Part shown: piece after piece, positions 34,052 to 47,727 of the stretch
How positions within the stretch are numbered: position 1 is the first letter of the stretch
Layout of the letters: the number at the start of each line of letters is the position of its first letter
Origin: JALYRV01 sp036675475
GTDB lineage: Bacteria > Acidobacteriota > Vicinamibacteria > Vicinamibacterales > SCN-69-37
Assembly (NCBI GenBank): GCA_036675475.1
Contig: JAKFEY010000029.1
Coordinates: 1 to 64,000, forward strand
DNA length: 64,000 nucleotides
Direction of reading: 5' to 3'
The notes under the pieces: generated by a model
What the model saw: the letters and a program-made list of their open reading frames with translations, nothing else
The model's database searches: none
What the model was told of the DNA's origin: nothing
Translations under genes and position numbers: made by a program

Positions 34052-34072
34052 GCCGGCTCAGGATAACCCACG

Positions 34073-34097
34073 CTTATAAAGAGATAAAAACTATAAG
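34073..34097. promoter_or_regulatory. AT-rich dyad between lysR-family gene and leuA, probable regulator operator
   Basis: CTTATA (34073-34078) and TATAAG (34092-34097) form a 6-bp inverted repeat with 13 bases between. This is the most AT-rich spot of the 84-base divergent gap, as expected for a LysR-type box (inverted repeat, T-N11-A-like) overlapping divergent promoters. TATAAG could serve as a -10 for leuA; no good -35 is seen, consistent with an activated promoter. Confidence 0.5.
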
Positions 34098-34135
34098 TTT
34101 GACCGCCTGCGGCGTCTCCGCGTTTCATAGGGCTG

Positions 34136-38302
<4,167 letters not shown>

Positions 38303-38307
38303 AACGG

Positions 38308-39690
38308 TTATTGACGCTTCTGCCGGGCCTTCTTGTCGGCCCAGCCTTCCTTGTTGATCTGCCGCCCGCGCGTAATGGCAAGCGCGCCGGCGGGGACGTC
38401 TTCCACGATCGACGAACCGGCGGCCACATAGGCGTCGCGGCCGACCCGCACGGGCGCGACAAGCTGTGTGTCGCTGCCGATGAACGCGCCCTCCTCAACG
38501 ATGGTCTGGTGCTTCTTCTCGCCGTCGTAGTTGCACGTAATCGTGCCCGCGCCGATATTCGCGCGGCCGCCGATGGTGGCATCGCCGAGATACGCGAGGT
38601 GGTTGGCCTTGGCGCCCGGGCCCATCGACGTCTTCTTGAGCTCGACGAAGTTGCCCACGTGCGCGCCGGCGCCCACGGCCGATTCGGGGCGGATGTGCGC
38701 GAACGGCCCGATCGTCGCCTTCTCATCCACGCGCGAGTCGACCACCACGCAATGATTTCTAATCAGCACATCGTCTGCCACCACGGCGTTGACGAGGCGC
38801 GAGCCCGAGTGTATTTCGCACCTGGCGCCGATGCGCGTGGTGCCCTCGAGCGAGACGTTCGGGTGAATGATCGTGTCGGGGCCGACCTCGACCGTCGAGT
38901 CGATGTACGCGGTCGCAGGATCCTCGATGGAGACGCCGGCGGCCATCAGGGCCTCGCAGGTGCGCAGGCGCATGTCGCGCGACAGGGCGGCCAGCTCGGC
39001 GCGGCTGTTCACGCCGCGGATTTCACTCGCGTCGGGCAACGTCATGGTTTCCACCGTCAATCCCTGGCTGCGATAGAGCGCGACGAGATCGGGCAGGTAG
39101 TACTCGCCCTGCGCGTTGGCGCTGCCAATCTTCCTGAGTGATGCAAACAGCGGCGCCAGATCGAAAACGTACACACCGCTGTTGATTTCGTCGATGGCGC
39201 GCTCGGCGCCGGTGGCGTCGCGGTGTTCGACGATGCGCGCAATGGCGCCGTTTTCGCGCACGATGCGGCCGTAGCCGGCCGGATCCGCCATGGACGCGGT
39301 GAGCACCGTGGCCGCGGCGCCGGCCTGGCGGTGCGTTTCGACGAGCGCGGCCATGGTTTCGGCGCCGAGCAGCGGCACGTCGCCGGAAAGCAGCAGCACG
39401 TCGCCGCTCGCGTCTTTGAGCGCCCCTTCGGCCTGCAGCAGCGCGTGGCCGGTGCCGAGCTGGGGCTCCTGAAGCGCGAAACCGCACCCGGATCCTGCCA
39501 GCGCGTCCTTCACGGCCTCCGCCTGGTGGCCGACGATCACCGTCACCGAGGCAGGCTGCAGCGACCGCCCGGCGTCGATCACGTGGTGGATCAGAGGCCG
39601 CCCCGCCATCCGATGCAGCACTTTTGAGCGCTCGGAACGCATCCGGGTGCCTTTTCCGGCCGCAAGAATCACGATGTGGAGCGGGCGCAT
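38308..39690 (-). CDS. glmU: Bifunctional GlcNAc-1-P uridyltransferase / GlcN-1-P acetyltransferase
   Basis: Makes UDP-GlcNAc from GlcN-1-P, 460 aa. The N-terminal pyrophosphorylase domain has [20 protein letters not shown] (about 9-28) and [14 protein letters not shown]. The C-terminal left-handed beta-helix has many hexapeptide repeats (for example [20 protein letters not shown]) and an acetyltransferase active site around [20 protein letters not shown]. Directly upstream of glmS, so two consecutive pathway steps are co-transcribed. Confidence 0.97.
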   Translation of the reverse strand: MRPLHIVILAAGKGTRMRSERSKVLHRMAGRPLIHHVIDAGRSLQPASVTVIVGHQAEAVKDALAGSGCGFALQEPQLGTGHALLQAEGALKDASGDVLLLSGDVPLLGAETMAALVETHRQAGAAATVLTASMADPAGYGRIVRENGAIARIVEHRDATGAERAIDEINSGVYVFDLAPLFASLRKIGSANAQGEYYLPDLVALYRSQGLTVETMTLPDASEIRGVNSRAELAALSRDMRLRTCEALMAAGVSIEDPATAYIDSTVEVGPDTIIHPNVSLEGTTRIGARCEIHSGSRLVNAVVADDVLIRNHCVVVDSRVDEKATIGPFAHIRPESAVGAGAHVGNFVELKKTSMGPGAKANHLAYLGDATIGGRANIGAGTITCNYDGEKKHQTIVEEGAFIGSDTQLVAPVRVGRDAYVAAGSSIVEDVPAGALAITRGRQINKEGWADKKARQKRQ

Positions 39691-39720
39691 GAGGATCGAG
39701 TCTATTTGATCTGGATCCGC

Positions 39721-40572
39721 CTATTTGTTGTGCCGGGCGTGCAGGGCGTAGATTTCGCTGGCGCCGATGCCGTATTTAGCGGCTAAGGCCTTGGACGCTG
39801 CCTTGACGCCTAGCCCTTCAGTTTCTGTCATCTGGCCAATTTCAGCCAGCAACTGCTCGTCGCTTGGCCTGGGCGGCTCATCGCCTGCCGACGGAGCGAG
39901 CTTCGGGACGATGAGGACGTGCTCGCCGCGTTCGGCATCTTCCGTTTCATGGAGCAGGACGAGGTCGTCAATGGGGCTTTCGACCAACGACTCGTGTATC
40001 TTGGTCAGCTCCCTGGCTACTATTATTGGTCTATTACCCAAAACAGCGGCAGCATCGCGCACGGTTTTCTGCACTCGGTGTGGCGCCTCGAAGAAGACCG
40101 CGGGCATCTCTGAGGCTATTTGCCCTAACTCAGTCATCCACGCCTTTCGCTCCTTGCCTGCCGCTGGCGGAAAGCCCAGAAATGCGAAGGGCCCTGAGAT
40201 GCCGGCCGCGGCGAGGGCGGCCGTCACGGCGCTCGGCCCGGGAACGACCTGGATGGGAACGCCCGCCGCCCTTGCCGCCCGAACCAGCAGGCTGCCGGGA
40301 TCCGACACGAGCGGCATCCCCGCGTCCGACACCAGCGCCATCGACTCGCCGGCCTGCAGCCGCGCGATCAGATGCGGCGCCTTCCCGTGCTCGTTGTGCT
40401 CGTGAAGGCTCGTCGTGGCGGTTACGATCGAGTAATGTTGAAGGAGACGGGCGGTTCGCCGCGTGTCTTCGGCGGCGATGAGATCGACCTCGCGCAGCAC
40501 GCGAAGCGCGCGCATCGTGACGTCCTCGAGGTTCCCGATGGGCGTCCCAACAATGTATAGCGTGCCGGCCAA
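39721..40572 (-). CDS. rsmI: 16S rRNA 2'-O-ribose C1402 methyltransferase RsmI
   Basis: SAM-dependent tetrapyrrole-methylase-fold enzyme that methylates C1402 of 16S rRNA; 283 aa. Motifs: LYIVGTPIGNLEDVTMRAL (about 5-23), AAEDTRRTARLLQHY, VSDAGMPLVSDPGSLLV, VPGPSAVTAALAAAG and ARELTKIHE. The C-terminal HTH-like segment (VKAASKALAAKYGIGASEIY) matches the RsmI HTH domain. Likely heads the rsmI-glmU-glmS transcript; divergent from the DUF885 gene by 24 bases. Confidence 0.95.
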   Translation of the reverse strand: MAGTLYIVGTPIGNLEDVTMRALRVLREVDLIAAEDTRRTARLLQHYSIVTATTSLHEHNEHGKAPHLIARLQAGESMALVSDAGMPLVSDPGSLLVRAARAAGVPIQVVPGPSAVTAALAAAGISGPFAFLGFPPAAGKERKAWMTELGQIASEMPAVFFEAPHRVQKTVRDAAAVLGNRPIIVARELTKIHESLVESPIDDLVLLHETEDAERGEHVLIVPKLAPSAGDEPPRPSDEQLLAEIGQMTETEGLGVKAASKALAAKYGIGASEIYALHARHNK

Positions 40573-40596
40573 CTGACCCCCGCGGATTCTATCAGG

Positions 40597-42264
40597 ATGT
40601 ACTCAGCAGAGCCGCTGCAGCATTTCGTCACCCACTATCTCGCCTGGCTTCACGAGACGCATCCGACGCTCGCCACCTTTGACGGCGTCCACGCGCACGA
40701 TGACCTGCTCGAGGATCTGTCGCGCGCCGGCATCGATGACGCGACGCGCCGGCTCGGCGACTTCGGCCGGCGCCTGGCCGCCATCAATCCCGACAGCCTC
40801 AGCGCCGACGAGACGCTCGATCGGCCCTGGCTCGAGCTCTCGATCAAGGCGCGCACGCACGAGCTCGAAGCCATCCGCACCTGGGAGCGCAATCCGCATC
40901 ACTACGCGGACCTGATCGCCGCAAGCCTCGCGTCCCAGGCACTGTTCGATCATGCCGCGCCCACCGACCGCGCCCGCCGCGTCGTCTCGCGCCTCAAGCA
41001 GGTGCCGCGCCTGCTGCAGGCCGCGCGCGACAACGTGCGCGAGCCGGCCGGCATCTTCGTGAAGACCGCGCTCGAAACGCTGAACGGCACCATCCGTTTC
41101 ATCGACGTCGATCTGCCCCGCGCGTTCAGGAACGTCGACGACCTCTCGGTGCTGTCGGATCTCGCCGACGCCACCACCGACGCCAGCGACGCGCTGCGCC
41201 GCTACGTGCAGCACCTCCAGGAGGAGGTCCTGCCGCAGGCGCGCGGGTCGTTCCGCCTCGGGCGCGACCGCTTCGAGCAGAAGCTGCGGCTCGAAGAGGG
41301 CGTCGCGATTCCCTCCGATCGCCTGCTCGCGATTGCCGAGCGCGAGCTCGAGGCGACCGCCGAGGAGTTTCGCCGCGTCGCCTCGCGCCTGAATGGCGGC
41401 GATCCGCTTGCCGCCTGGCAGGCCGTGAAACACGATCATCCCGAACCGGGCCGGCTTGCCGCGGAAGTCAGCGGCCAGCTGGCCGACCTGCGGGCGTTTC
41501 TCGAGTCGCGCGATCTCGTCACCATCCCCGCCGGCGATCGCCTTGCCGTCGGCGCGACGCCCGACTTCTACCGCTGGACGTTTGCCAGCCTGTGGGCGCC
41601 GGGTCCGTTCGAGACGCGCGCGTCGCTCGCGCACTACTACATCACCGACGCCGACCGCAGCTGGCCCGAGGATCGCCAGCGCGAGCACATGCGCGACTAC
41701 AACCGCGCGCTGCTGTGGGCCATCTCGACGCACGAGGCGTATCCGGGCCACTTCCTGCACTTCCTCCACCTGCGCGGCCTCACGTCGCCGGCGCGCAAGT
41801 CGCTGATGTTTGCGAGCACGTCGATGGTGGAAGGCTGGGCGCACTACGCCGAGCAGCTGATGAGCGAGGAAGGCTTCGGCCGCGAGACCCCGTCCATCCG
41901 CCTCGGCCAGCTCGCCGAGGCGCTCGTGCGGCTCTGCCGCCTCATCGTGGGCATCCGCCTGCACACCGAGGATCTCTCTGTCGAGCAGGGCGTGCGCATG
42001 TTCCGCGAGCGCGCGTTTCTCGAGGAGGCGTCGGCCCGGCGCGAAGCGGAACGCGGCACCTTCGATCCCGGCTACGTCGTCTACGCGCTCGGCAAGCTGA
42101 TGATTCTCAAGCTGCGCGAGGATGTGAAAGTACAGTCGCGCGGATTCTCACTCAAGGCGTTTCACGATCGGCTGCTCGGCGGCGGCGTGCTGCCGCTCGG
42201 CTTTCACCGGCAGGCGATGCTCGGCGCCGGCGCCACCGCCGCGCCGTCGGCCCTTCTCGAATAG
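40597..42264 (+). CDS. DUF885 family protein (probable metallopeptidase)
   Basis: 555 aa, all-helical DUF885 protein. The family hallmarks are HEAYPGHFLH (about 387-396, an HExxxGH zinc-type motif) and MVEGWAHYAEQLM (about 411-423), where Glu and His may complete the metal site. No signal peptide is evident, unlike many secreted DUF885 proteins, so it is probably cytosolic. Members are thought to be zinc-dependent peptidases, but substrates are mostly unknown. The FmdB-like gene follows after 11 bases. Confidence 0.88.
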   Translation: MYSAEPLQHFVTHYLAWLHETHPTLATFDGVHAHDDLLEDLSRAGIDDATRRLGDFGRRLAAINPDSLSADETLDRPWLELSIKARTHELEAIRTWERNPHHYADLIAASLASQALFDHAAPTDRARRVVSRLKQVPRLLQAARDNVREPAGIFVKTALETLNGTIRFIDVDLPRAFRNVDDLSVLSDLADATTDASDALRRYVQHLQEEVLPQARGSFRLGRDRFEQKLRLEEGVAIPSDRLLAIAERELEATAEEFRRVASRLNGGDPLAAWQAVKHDHPEPGRLAAEVSGQLADLRAFLESRDLVTIPAGDRLAVGATPDFYRWTFASLWAPGPFETRASLAHYYITDADRSWPEDRQREHMRDYNRALLWAISTHEAYPGHFLHFLHLRGLTSPARKSLMFASTSMVEGWAHYAEQLMSEEGFGRETPSIRLGQLAEALVRLCRLIVGIRLHTEDLSVEQGVRMFRERAFLEEASARREAERGTFDPGYVVYALGKLMILKLREDVKVQSRGFSLKAFHDRLLGGGVLPLGFHRQAMLGAGATAAPSALLE

Positions 42265-42275
42265 CGATTGTTCCT

Positions 42276-42566
42276 ATGCCTCTTTACGAATATCAGTGTG
42301 AGTCGTGCGCGCATCGCTTCGAGCGCATCCAGAAATTTTCGGATCCGCCGGTGGACACCTGCCCGCAGTGCGGCAGCCCGGTGAGGAAGCTGCTGTCGTC
42401 GCCCGCGATTCAGTTCAAGGGCAGCGGCTGGTACATCACCGATTACGCGAAGAAGAGCGGGGCGCCCGCCTCCGAGACGAAATCCGAGAAACCGGAATCC
42501 AAGGGCGAGACGAAGACCGAATCGAAGGCCGAGACGAAACCGGCGGGCTCAACGAAGGCGGAGTGA
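42276..42566 (+). CDS. FmdB-family small zinc-ribbon protein
   Basis: 96-aa protein starting MPLYEYQCESCAHRFERIQ, with CxxC pairs at Cys8/Cys11 and Cys28/Cys31 (CPQCGSPVRKLLSSP) forming a zinc ribbon. The rest (about 55-96) is a Lys/Glu/Ser/Thr-rich low-complexity tail with repeated ETK-type units. The family is named after a putative regulator of formamidase genes; real function is unknown. Its 3' end overlaps the convergent galU gene by 18 bases. Confidence 0.9.
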   Translation: MPLYEYQCESCAHRFERIQKFSDPPVDTCPQCGSPVRKLLSSPAIQFKGSGWYITDYAKKSGAPASETKSEKPESKGETKTESKAETKPAGSTKAE

Positions 42567-43442
42567 GTCGAGATAGTCGCGGAACGGCCCGGCAAGGTCG
42601 GGCCGCTGCAGGGCGAAATACACCATCGCCTTGAGATAGCCCAGCTTGTTGCCGGTGTCGTGGCGCACGCCATCCACCTGGCAGGCATAGATCGGCCGGC
42701 GCTTCAGCAACGCCTTCAGGCCGTTGGTCAGCTGAATCTCGCCGGTGCGGTCGTTGCCGATTTGCTCGAGCTCCCTGAAGATATCCGGCGTGAGGATGTA
42801 CCGCCCGATGATCGCGAGGTCCGACGGCGCCTCGTCGCGCGGCGGCTTCTCCACGAGATCGGTGATCCGGTACACCCCCGGCGACACCTCGTCGCCGGCG
42901 ATGATCCCGTAACTCGAGACATCGTCCATCGGCACGCGCTCCACGCACAGCACCGGCGCGTGCTTCTCGCGGAACACGTCGATCATCTGCTTGAGCGCCG
43001 GCGGCTGCGCATCAATCACATCGTCCGCCAGCACGACGGCGAAGGGCTCCTGGCCGACCAGCGGCGCGGCCATCAGCACGGCGTGGCCGAGGCCCAGCGG
43101 CTCGCCCTGGCGCACGTAGGCGACGCTGAAGAGATTGGTAATCTTGCGGATCTCGTCGAGCTGCTCGCGCTTGCCCTTGGCCTCGAGAAACGTCTCGAGC
43201 TCCACTGCGACGTCGAAGTGATCCTCGATGGCGTTCTTGCCGCGGCCGGTCACGAGGATGATGTTCTCGATGCCCGAGGCCACCGCTTCCTCGACGCCGT
43301 ACTGGATGATGGGCTTGTCGACCAGCGGCAGCATTTCCTTGGGCTGCGCCTTGGTGGCCGGCAGAAAGCGCGTGCCGAGGCCCGCTGCGGGGAAAACAGC
43401 CTTGCGGATGGCGGCGGTGGTGACGACTTCTCTGGCGTCCAT
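42549..43442 (-). CDS. galU: UTP-glucose-1-phosphate uridylyltransferase
   Basis: Makes UDP-glucose for polysaccharide and glycolipid synthesis, 297 aa. Start ATG 43442 gives MDAREVVTTAAIRKAVFPAAGLGTRFLPATK (43442-43350); a longer frame to 43892 lies inside serS and is rejected. Motifs: AGLGTRFLPATKAQPKEMLP, KPIIQYGVEEAVASGI and RYILTPDIF. Only 27 bases separate it from the divergent serS start. Confidence 0.95.
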   Translation of the reverse strand: MDAREVVTTAAIRKAVFPAAGLGTRFLPATKAQPKEMLPLVDKPIIQYGVEEAVASGIENIILVTGRGKNAIEDHFDVAVELETFLEAKGKREQLDEIRKITNLFSVAYVRQGEPLGLGHAVLMAAPLVGQEPFAVVLADDVIDAQPPALKQMIDVFREKHAPVLCVERVPMDDVSSYGIIAGDEVSPGVYRITDLVEKPPRDEAPSDLAIIGRYILTPDIFRELEQIGNDRTGEIQLTNGLKALLKRRPIYACQVDGVRHDTGNKLGYLKAMVYFALQRPDLAGPFRDYLDSLRLR

Positions 43443-43469
43443 GGGTCCGACCTTCGATAGTATCTCAGC

Positions 43470-44753
43470 ATGCTCGATCCCGCATTTGTCCGTGACCATC
43501 TCGACGCCGTGAAGGCGGGCCTTCGCAGCCGCGGCCTCGATCCGGACGCTGAACTGAAAGCCTTTCTCGAGGCCGACGCCGAGCGGCGCGCGCTGATTCC
43601 CGAGGCCGAAGGCCTCAAGCGCGAGCAGAACGCCGCGTCGGAAGACGTGGCCCGCGCCAAGCGCGAGGGGCGCGACGTCTCGGACATCTTCGCCGCCAAC
43701 AAGGCGCGCGGGCAGCGGATCAAGGAGCTGGAGAAGCGCGTCGCGGACATCGACGAGGCGCGCACGCGCGCGCTCTCCGGCATCCCCAACCTGCCGCATG
43801 CGTCGGTGCCCGTGGGCCGGAGCGCCGGCGACAACGTCGAAGTGCGCCGCGCCGGCACGCCGCGCGCGTTCGACTTCGAGCCGAAGCCGCACTGGGAGCT
43901 GGGCACCGCGCTCGGCATTCTCGACTTCGAGCGCGCCACGCGCATGTCAGGCGCCCGTTTCGCCGTGCTGATGGGCGCCGGCGCGCGCCTCGCCCGGGCC
44001 CTGATCGATTTCATGCTCGATCTGCACACGCGCGAGCACGGCTACACCGAAGTGGAGCCGCCGTTCCTCGTGAACACCGCGGCGCTCACCGGCACCGGCA
44101 ATCTGCCGAAGTTCGAACAGGATCTGTTCAAGATCAGCGGCGACTGGGATCTCTATCTGATTCCCACGGCCGAAGTGCCGCTGACCAACCTGCACCGCGA
44201 GGAGATCCTCGACGGCCGCGCGCTGCCGATCTCCTACACGGCGTACACGCCGTGCTTCCGCAGCGAAGCCGGCTCGTATGGCGCCGACGTGCGCGGCCTG
44301 ATTCGCCAGCACCAGTTCGACAAGGTGGAGCTCGTGAAGATCACCACCGCGGAGCAGTCGTTCGACGAGCTCGAGAAGCTGACAGGGCACGCCGAGCGCA
44401 TTCTCGAGCTCCTCGGGCTGCCGTTCCGGACGATGGCGCTGTGTACGGGGGACATGGGCTTCGCGTCGGCGAAAACCTACGACATCGAGGTGTGGCTGCC
44501 AAGCCAGAAGACCTATCGCGAGATTTCGTCCTGCTCGAACACGGAGGCCTTCCAGGCCCGCCGCGCCGGCATCCGCTATCGTCCCGACGGGACCGGCAAG
44601 ACGCAGTTCGCGCACACGCTGAACGGCTCCGGCCTCGCCGTCGGCCGCACCTGGATCGCCATCGTCGAGAACTACCAGCAGGCGGATGGATCGGTCGTCA
44701 TTCCGGACGCGCTGCAGCCGTACATGAGAGGGATGGAGCGGATAGAATTGTAG
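43470..44753 (+). CDS. serS: Seryl-tRNA synthetase
   Basis: Class II synthetase charging tRNA-Ser (and tRNA-Sec where present), 427 aa. The N-terminal coiled-coil arm spans about residues 25-105 (charged heptads). Motif 2 is in [20 protein letters not shown] with the HQFDKVEL segment. Motif 3 is [18 protein letters not shown]. All class II motifs are intact. A serine tRNA gene lies 64 bases downstream on the same strand. Confidence 0.97.
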   Translation: MLDPAFVRDHLDAVKAGLRSRGLDPDAELKAFLEADAERRALIPEAEGLKREQNAASEDVARAKREGRDVSDIFAANKARGQRIKELEKRVADIDEARTRALSGIPNLPHASVPVGRSAGDNVEVRRAGTPRAFDFEPKPHWELGTALGILDFERATRMSGARFAVLMGAGARLARALIDFMLDLHTREHGYTEVEPPFLVNTAALTGTGNLPKFEQDLFKISGDWDLYLIPTAEVPLTNLHREEILDGRALPISYTAYTPCFRSEAGSYGADVRGLIRQHQFDKVELVKITTAEQSFDELEKLTGHAERILELLGLPFRTMALCTGDMGFASAKTYDIEVWLPSQKTYREISSCSNTEAFQARRAGIRYRPDGTGKTQFAHTLNGSGLAVGRTWIAIVENYQQADGSVVIPDALQPYMRGMERIEL

Positions 44754-44817
44754 ATGGTCGATCGATGGTCAATGGTAAATCGACCCCGCTCGCGCGCTTC
44801 GCTCGCGAGCGATCGAC

Positions 44818-44907
44818 GGAGGGATGACCGAGTGGTTTATGGTGGCGGTCTTGAAAACCGTTGTGCCCGGAAGGGTACCGGGGGTTCGAATCCCTCTCCC
44901 TCCGCCA
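44818..44907 (+). tRNA. tRNA-Ser(UGA)
   Basis: Acceptor arms GGAGGGA and TCCCTCC pair over 7 bp, with an encoded CCA end. The anticodon loop CTTGAAA gives anticodon UGA. A long variable arm (GTGCCCGGAAGGGTACC region) and the T-loop GGTTCGAATCC are present. The 7-bp acceptor and standard T-arm rule out tRNA-Sec. It reads UCA/UCG-type serine codons and sits just behind serS. Confidence 0.97.
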
Positions 44908-44926
44908 ACACTCAATAGGAACCCAT

Positions 44927-45418
44927 ATGCAGCGGACGGCCGAAACGGTCTCCGAATACCTGGCGCAGCTCTCGCCTGACGAGCGCGCCGACATCAGGCA
45001 AGTCCGCGACGTCATTCGCCGCAATCTTCCCAAGGGCTACCAGGAGTCCGTGCAGTGGGGAATGATCTGCTACACCATCCCGCTCGCGCGCTTCTCGGAC
45101 ACATATAACGGCCAGGCGCTCTGCTATGCCGCGCTCGCGGCGCACAAGAACTTCAACACGCTCTATCTGATGAACGTGTACGGGGACCCGCGGACCGAAA
45201 AGTGGTTCACGCAGCGCTACAAGGCGAGCGGCAAGAGGCTCGACATGGGCAAGTCGTGCGTCCACTTCCGCCACGCCGGCGCTCTTCCGCTTGATCTCAT
45301 CGGGGAGACGATTGCGCGGACGAGCGTGGACGACTACATCTCGTACTACCAGAAGGCAGCGAAATCCGGCAAAGCGGGGAAGACCGCGAAAAAGAAAGCA
45401 GGGAAGAAGAAGCCATGA
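44927..45418 (+). CDS. DUF1801 (YdhG-like) family protein
   Basis: 163-aa cytosolic protein. ATG 44927, just after the tRNA gene, gives MQRTAETVSEYLAQLSPDER. The core has the family features LPKGYQESVQWGMICYTIP and ALCYAALAAHKNFNTLYLMN. A Lys/Gly/Ala-rich tail (about 148-163, KAGKTAKKKAGKKKP) suggests nucleic-acid contact or simple low complexity. Function of DUF1801 proteins is unknown; the fold resembles a frataxin-like alpha/beta sandwich. Its stop overlaps the next start as ATGA. Confidence 0.8.
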   Translation: MQRTAETVSEYLAQLSPDERADIRQVRDVIRRNLPKGYQESVQWGMICYTIPLARFSDTYNGQALCYAALAAHKNFNTLYLMNVYGDPRTEKWFTQRYKASGKRLDMGKSCVHFRHAGALPLDLIGETIARTSVDDYISYYQKAAKSGKAGKTAKKKAGKKKP

Positions 45419-45945
45419 GCGACGCGCAAGATCCGCGGTATCCCGTCGGCAAATTCAAGCCCGTCTCGAACCCGGGCGCCGATATCCTGCGCGAGAGCGT
45501 CGCGCATCTGTCGGCGCTCCCTGCGCGCATGCGCGAAGCCGTGCGCGGCCTATCAGACGCGCAGCTCGATACGCCCTATCGTGATGGAGGTTGGACCGTG
45601 CGGCAGGTGGTCCATCACGTCGCCGACAGCCACATGAACGGCCTGGTCCGCGTGAAGCTGGCGCTCACCGAAGACAACCCCACGATCAAGCCGTACAAGG
45701 AAGCGCTCTGGGCCGATCTGCCCGACGCGAAGCTGCCGATCGACGTATCGCTCGGCCTCATCCACGGCATTCACGCGCGTCTCGACGCGCTGACGGCAGC
45801 GTTCACCGAGGCCGACTACGCCCGCACGTTCATGCACCCCGACAGCGGCGCGACGCCGCTGGCCACATGGGTGCAGCTGTACGCCTGGCACAGCCGCCAC
45901 CATGTGGCGCATATTACGGAGTTGAGGAAAAAGAAAGGCTGGTGA
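45415..45945 (+). CDS. YfiT/DinB-family putative metal-dependent transferase
   Basis: 176-aa four-helix-bundle protein starting with the family signature DPRYPVGKFKP (about 6-16). Candidate metal-binding histidines lie in VRQVVHHVADSHMNG (about 64-78) and the C-terminal AWHSRHHVAHITELR (about 157-171), as in YfiT/BstA. Relatives include bacillithiol S-transferases, but no bacillithiol synthesis genes are visible here and the thiol used is unknown. Overlaps the upstream gene by 4 bases. Confidence 0.85.
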   Translation: MSDAQDPRYPVGKFKPVSNPGADILRESVAHLSALPARMREAVRGLSDAQLDTPYRDGGWTVRQVVHHVADSHMNGLVRVKLALTEDNPTIKPYKEALWADLPDAKLPIDVSLGLIHGIHARLDALTAAFTEADYARTFMHPDSGATPLATWVQLYAWHSRHHVAHITELRKKKGW

Positions 45946-45950
45946 ACGTG

Positions 45951-45996
45951 AGGCCTAAAGGCCTGCGCCACCCCTGAAGGCCTGCGCCACTCCTAG
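45951..45996. repeat. Palindrome and two adjacent 19-base direct repeats at a convergent gene junction
   Basis: AGGCCT, AA, AGGCCT (45951-45964) forms a short dyad. It leads into two adjacent units, 45959-45977 and 45978-45996, that both begin AGGCCTGCGCCAC and match at 16 of 19 bases. The second unit overlaps the stop of the minus-strand gene at 45993. Possibly a bidirectional terminator or a small dispersed repeat. Confidence 0.5.
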
Positions 45997-46430
45997 CGAA
46001 CGATGGCGCCGGTTGCCTTCAGCTGATACGTGGCCGCGGCCTTCGCCTGGTGCTTCGCGTGCTCCGACGCCGCTTCCTTCGCTTCCGCGTCGGTCGCCGC
46101 AATCTTCTCGAACACACCCTGCGCCGACACGGCCTTGCCCTTCGCCGTCACCGGAAACACAATCACGCCGTCCTCGACCTTCAGCCGCACGGTCGGCGCG
46201 TCGGCCTTGTCCGACTCCGACACGGCCATCCAGCAGCCCATGTGCTGACACACCGCCGTGGCGGTGCCGTCGATCCGAATCGTCTTGCCGACAAAGGCGT
46301 CGGGGTTCTTCACGACGTCGGCAATCGGCGTCGACTCTTTCAGCGTCACGCCGGCGCCAAACTTTTCCTCAACCGCCGTCATGGCCATCGTGGCCACGGC
46401 GACGAGCGCCATCATCAGTACTTTCTTCAT
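45993..46430 (-). CDS. DUF4920-like secreted protein
   Basis: 145-aa protein with an N-terminal signal-like segment [20 protein letters not shown]. Start ATG 46430 is chosen because the longer frame to 46514 lies in the upstream gene and would hide the signal peptide. The core KFGAGVTLKESTPIADVVKN then GKTIRIDGTATAVCQHMGCWM resembles DUF4920; Cys residues in VCQHMGCW may bind a metal. Probably exported. Overlaps the DUF21/CBS protein stop by 4 bases. Confidence 0.7.
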   Translation of the reverse strand: MKKVLMMALVAVATMAMTAVEEKFGAGVTLKESTPIADVVKNPDAFVGKTIRIDGTATAVCQHMGCWMAVSESDKADAPTVRLKVEDGVIVFPVTAKGKAVSAQGVFEKIAATDAEAKEAASEHAKHQAKAAATYQLKATGAIVR

Positions 46431-47725
46431 GAGGCTGATTTTAGCAGGGTCACGCGCGCCAGGCCGACGCCCTTGCCGCGCACTTCCAGCACCTGCACGC
46501 GCAGCCTGCCCCACTCCACGGTGTCGCCGACCGCCGGCGTGCGTCCCAGCTGCGCCAGCACCAGGCCGCTGACGCTGTCCACGTCCTCATGTTCGAGGTC
46601 GAGGTCCCAGTGCTGGCCCACCTCGTCCAGCCGCACCGTGCCGCGCACCTGAAGCACGTCGTCGCCCTCAGCCACGAGCGGCGGCCGCGACGGCTGGCCC
46701 TCGTCGATGTCGCCCACGACTTCCTCGAACAGATCTTCGAGGCTGATGACGCCGGCCGTGCCGCCATGCTCGTCGAGCACCACGGCCATGTGCGAACGCT
46801 GCCGCTGCATCGCCGCCAGCACATCGTCGAGCGGCATCGTTTCCGGCACCGACGGCATGGGCCTGACGTCGCGCGCCACGATGGTTTCTTCCGCCACGAG
46901 CCGGCGCAGGAGATCCTTCACGTGCAGCATGCCGACGATGTGATCGAGGTCCGCGTCGTAGACGGGGTACCGCGTGTGGCGTGTCTCGCGCATGATGCGG
47001 CGGACATCGGCGGGCCCGGCGCCAAGGGGGATGCCCGAGACGCGCACGCGCGGCACCATGGCCTCGCCCGCGGTGAGATCGCCAAACTCGAACAACTCAC
47101 GCAGCAGGCCGCCGGCGTCCGCGCGAATCGCGCCGCCTTCCTCGCTCTCCTCGACGATCAGCTGCAGCTCCTCCGGCGTCAGCCGCGTTTCCGGCGTTTC
47201 CTGGCGCCTGATGCCGACGAAGCGGAGCAGCAGGTTGCCCAGGCCGTTGAGCGCAACGATGAACGGGAAGAGGGCGAGCTGCAACGCCCGCATGGGGCGC
47301 AGCACCACCCGCGCCGTGATTTCAGCGTGCTGCAGCGCCAGTGACTTCGGCACCATCTCCCCAAAGACGATGTGGAGGTAGGTGAGGACGGTGACCGCCA
47401 GCACGCTGGCAAGCGCGTGCGCGGGCAGCCAGCGCCAGGCTTCGGCCACGATGTCGAGCCGCTGCTCGAACCAGACGGCCAGCACGTGCTCGCCGTACAT
47501 GCCGAGCCCGAGGCTGGCGAGCGTGATTCCCAGCTGCGCGGTGGCGATGAAACGATCCTGCTGACGCGCCGAGCGAATGATGGCGAGCAGCCGCGTCGCA
47601 AGTTTGTCGCCGCGCGCCGACGCCGCTTCGACCGCCGGACGCGGCGCGCCGATGATGGCGAACTCCGCGGCCACGAACAGGCCGTTGAGGATGACGAGCA
47701 CCGCGATGATGAGAGCAGCGTCCAC
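46427..47725 (-). CDS. DUF21 (CNNM) / CBS-pair / CorC-HlyC domain membrane protein (paralog 1)
   Basis: 432 aa. The N-terminal DUF21/CNNM membrane domain (about 1-190, starting [21 protein letters not shown]) is followed by a tandem CBS pair (about 205-330, with [12 protein letters not shown] and the [25 protein letters not shown] motif). A CorC_HlyC transporter-associated domain closes it (about 345-430, [16 protein letters not shown]). Family members are implicated in Mg2+/Co2+ efflux; the 'hemolysin' name is historical. Lies 2 bases downstream of its paralog. Confidence 0.9.
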   Translation of the reverse strand: MDAALIIAVLVILNGLFVAAEFAIIGAPRPAVEAASARGDKLATRLLAIIRSARQQDRFIATAQLGITLASLGLGMYGEHVLAVWFEQRLDIVAEAWRWLPAHALASVLAVTVLTYLHIVFGEMVPKSLALQHAEITARVVLRPMRALQLALFPFIVALNGLGNLLLRFVGIRRQETPETRLTPEELQLIVEESEEGGAIRADAGGLLRELFEFGDLTAGEAMVPRVRVSGIPLGAGPADVRRIMRETRHTRYPVYDADLDHIVGMLHVKDLLRRLVAEETIVARDVRPMPSVPETMPLDDVLAAMQRQRSHMAVVLDEHGGTAGVISLEDLFEEVVGDIDEGQPSRPPLVAEGDDVLQVRGTVRLDEVGQHWDLDLEHEDVDSVSGLVLAQLGRTPAVGDTVEWGRLRVQVLEVRGKGVGLARVTLLKSAS

Positions 47726-47727
47726 GG

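Noticed and set aside
44818..44907. tRNA gene considered as tRNA-Sec because the anticodon is UGA
   Set aside because: UGA here is the anticodon (reads UCA). The acceptor stem is 7 bp and the T-arm is standard, so it is tRNA-Ser; tRNA-Sec would have anticodon UCA and an 8-bp acceptor.
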